This document shows positions 53,203 through 54,195 of a DNA stretch of 54,195 nucleotides, piece after piece. A program made the translations under genes and the position numbers. The notes below the pieces were generated by a model. That model was not told where the DNA came from and made no database searches. It saw only the letters and a list, made by a program, of their open reading frames with translations. Source of the DNA: Thalassobacterium sedimentorum (GTDB taxonomy: Bacteria; Verrucomicrobiota; Verrucomicrobiia; Opitutales; Coraliomargaritaceae); the NCBI RefSeq assembly GCF_031127905.1, contig NZ_JARXIC010000028.1, forward strand, positions 1-54,195, written 5' to 3'. The number at the start of each line of letters is the position of its first letter. The stretch's first letter is position 1.

Positions 53203-53976
53203 CTACAAGCTACGTCCTTTGTTCGCCAATTCTTCTGAGATAACCGCAGCCACCCGTTCGGCAATCGCCTGCGAACCCTTCGGTTTAAAATGCACATTCA
53301 TTGGCTTCTGCCACTCCGCTAGATTCGGCAGGCAATAGGCATGCAGATCATTCACACGAATCTGATTTTCTGCCATAATTTTCACCGCGATGGCATTGTA
53401 TTCAACCGGCGCCTCTGGCGTGCGCAGCGGATTGAGCGTCCCTGGTACCACGGGAGTCGTCGTTGCAAAAATCAACCGTGCATCACTCTTACGAAGTTCA
53501 CGGACAATTTCCCGCAAATTCTGGTCGTATTCCTGAGGTGTCGACTGCTGAGGGTCCTTAGGGTCGTTCGACTTCTGATTTGTGTGTGCCTGTTTCACAT
53601 GCTTGAGATCATGCAAGCCCCAATTAAAGTGAATCACGTCCCATTGATGTGCCTGCAACATTGGTTGACAGATCTTCAATCCAACGTCAGTACCAAAGCA
53701 GTTTCGCGGGTGGGTACCGTCGTCACTCATCGGACGATAGACGTTGGCTTTACCTTGCAATAACTCACGCACCTGACGCGTATAACCGATCGAAATGGAA
53801 TCCCCCAGAATCAACACATTCGGCAGTGCTGCATCGGGAGTAAAAGTCCAATCTGTTTTTCGATCGAACTCTGCATCCGATCCCACCTCTGGCACCCCAT
53901 GCAAACTAAAAGTGCATGCGCAAAGCAATACAGTCACACCTGCCGCGAATTGTTTAATTCTATTTCTAGTGATCAT
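53203..53976 (-). CDS. SGNH/GDSL-family hydrolase
   Basis: 257 residues with a signal peptide (VTVLLCACTFSLHG). SGNH blocks: LILGDSISIGY with Ser60, the Gly region around NCFG, NWGLHDLKH in block III, and NVHFKPKGSQAIAERVA as the His block. The residue two before the catalytic His is Asn instead of the more usual Asp, which may be normal for this subfamily. It should be an exported carbohydrate or acyl esterase. It follows a PEP-CTERM gene by 42 bp, repeating the PEP-CTERM/esterase order seen at 7322-5136 and 5010-2695. No strong terminator is visible in this third case. Confidence 0.86.
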   Translation of the reverse strand: MITRNRIKQFAAGVTVLLCACTFSLHGVPEVGSDAEFDRKTDWTFTPDAALPNVLILGDSISIGYTRQVRELLQGKANVYRPMSDDGTHPRNCFGTDVGLKICQPMLQAHQWDVIHFNWGLHDLKHVKQAHTNQKSNDPKDPQQSTPQEYDQNLREIVRELRKSDARLIFATTTPVVPGTLNPLRTPEAPVEYNAIAVKIMAENQIRVNDLHAYCLPNLAEWQKPMNVHFKPKGSQAIAERVAAVISEELANKGRSL

Positions 53977-54018
53977 TTGAATAAAAAACGTAAGTTTTGA
54001 TCAGTGACCTTAAGCCGA

Positions 54019-54195
54019 CTACCGACGACGACCTAGCCCTAAAAACGCCATCCCAACTATACCGAAAAGTAGAGCAGAAGTCGCAGGCTCTGGAATGGAT
54101 GTCACCTCAAATACAATCGAACTGCCAAGTTCACTTAGACGAATCGCCCCATTCGCATCATACGTTGCCGTAAAGGTGATGAGATTATCCGTAAC
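54019..54195 (-). CDS. PEP-CTERM sorting-domain protein (partial, N-terminus beyond window)
   Basis: The last 58 codons of a minus-strand gene are inside the window, ending at TAG 54019-54021. The sequence reads through NLITFTATYDANG to SIPEPATSALLFG, a hydrophobic helix and LGRRR at the end, a clear PEP-CTERM signal. The start and promoter are beyond the right edge. It is the fifth PEP-CTERM gene of the locus and is followed by the SGNH hydrolase gene. Confidence 0.85.
   Translation of the reverse strand, partial: VTDNLITFTATYDANGAIRLSELGSSIVFEVTSIPEPATSALLFGIVGMAFLGLGRRR

Noticed and set aside
1-54195. CRISPR arrays, tRNA or rRNA genes, prophage or insertion-sequence genes
   Set aside because: No repeat-spacer structure, cloverleaf, integrase, transposase or phage structural gene was recognised.

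Overview
The window looks like a chromosomal segment of a marine member of the Verrucomicrobiota, class Opitutae (the Coraliomargarita/Lentimonas type). This is inferred from several PEP-CTERM proteins, a Verrucomicrobia-type giant pseudopilin, many S1 sulfatases and fucosidase-family glycoside hydrolases, and a TRAP transporter in place of a SusCD pair. No RNA genes, CRISPR arrays, insertion sequences or phage genes were recognised. All genes lie on the minus strand except one two-component system near the centre (28715-31344). No gene-free stretch exceeds 300 bases.

Layout from right to left, in the direction of transcription. A PEP-CTERM gene cut by the right edge and an SGNH hydrolase (54195-53203). 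A large alpha/beta-hydrolase with a C-terminal NPCBM-like domain (53093-50907). A PEP-CTERM gene (50713-50048). A GH141-like beta-helix protein with a PDZ domain plus a GH95-like enzyme with a fucolectin-like domain (49842-44533). A GH116/DUF608 enzyme plus a DUF6786-like lipoprotein (44249-40119). A GH95 enzyme (39915-37408). A sulfatase (37277-35859). A giant pseudopilin-like protein with a small exported partner (35658-31386). The divergent histidine kinase and NarL-type regulator. An eight-gene operon (28495-17515): sulfatase, GH115, TRAP DctP/Q/M, GH29, an internally deleted sulfatase and a double esterase. A six-gene operon (17283-7475): GH29, two GH28, GH43, GH95 and a sulfatase. Two PEP-CTERM/terminator/esterase units (7322-5136 and 5010-2695). 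A PEP-CTERM gene (2422-1646). A PhoD-like phosphatase cut by the left edge (1435-1).

Together the exported enzymes could strip sulfate, acyl groups, fucose and uronate from a complex acidic, fucose-containing glycan, most simply a sulfated algal fucan or fucoidan. The TRAP transporter, encoded beside the alpha-glucuronidase, probably imports a released uronate. The substrate is an inference from family content.

The most interesting result is regulatory. A 16-bp inverted repeat of 7-2-7 form (consensus TCGCGCA-TT-TGCGCGA) occurs once in front of each of the 13 minus-strand transcription units whose promoter is inside the window. In 12 of 13 a -10-like hexamer follows at 22-24 nt. The central two-component system pairs a discoidin-like extracellular sensor with a NarL/LuxR-family regulator, a family known to bind 7-2-7 palindromes. 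I propose that it controls the whole locus, including PEP-CTERM and pseudopilin genes, as a single glycan-responsive regulon.
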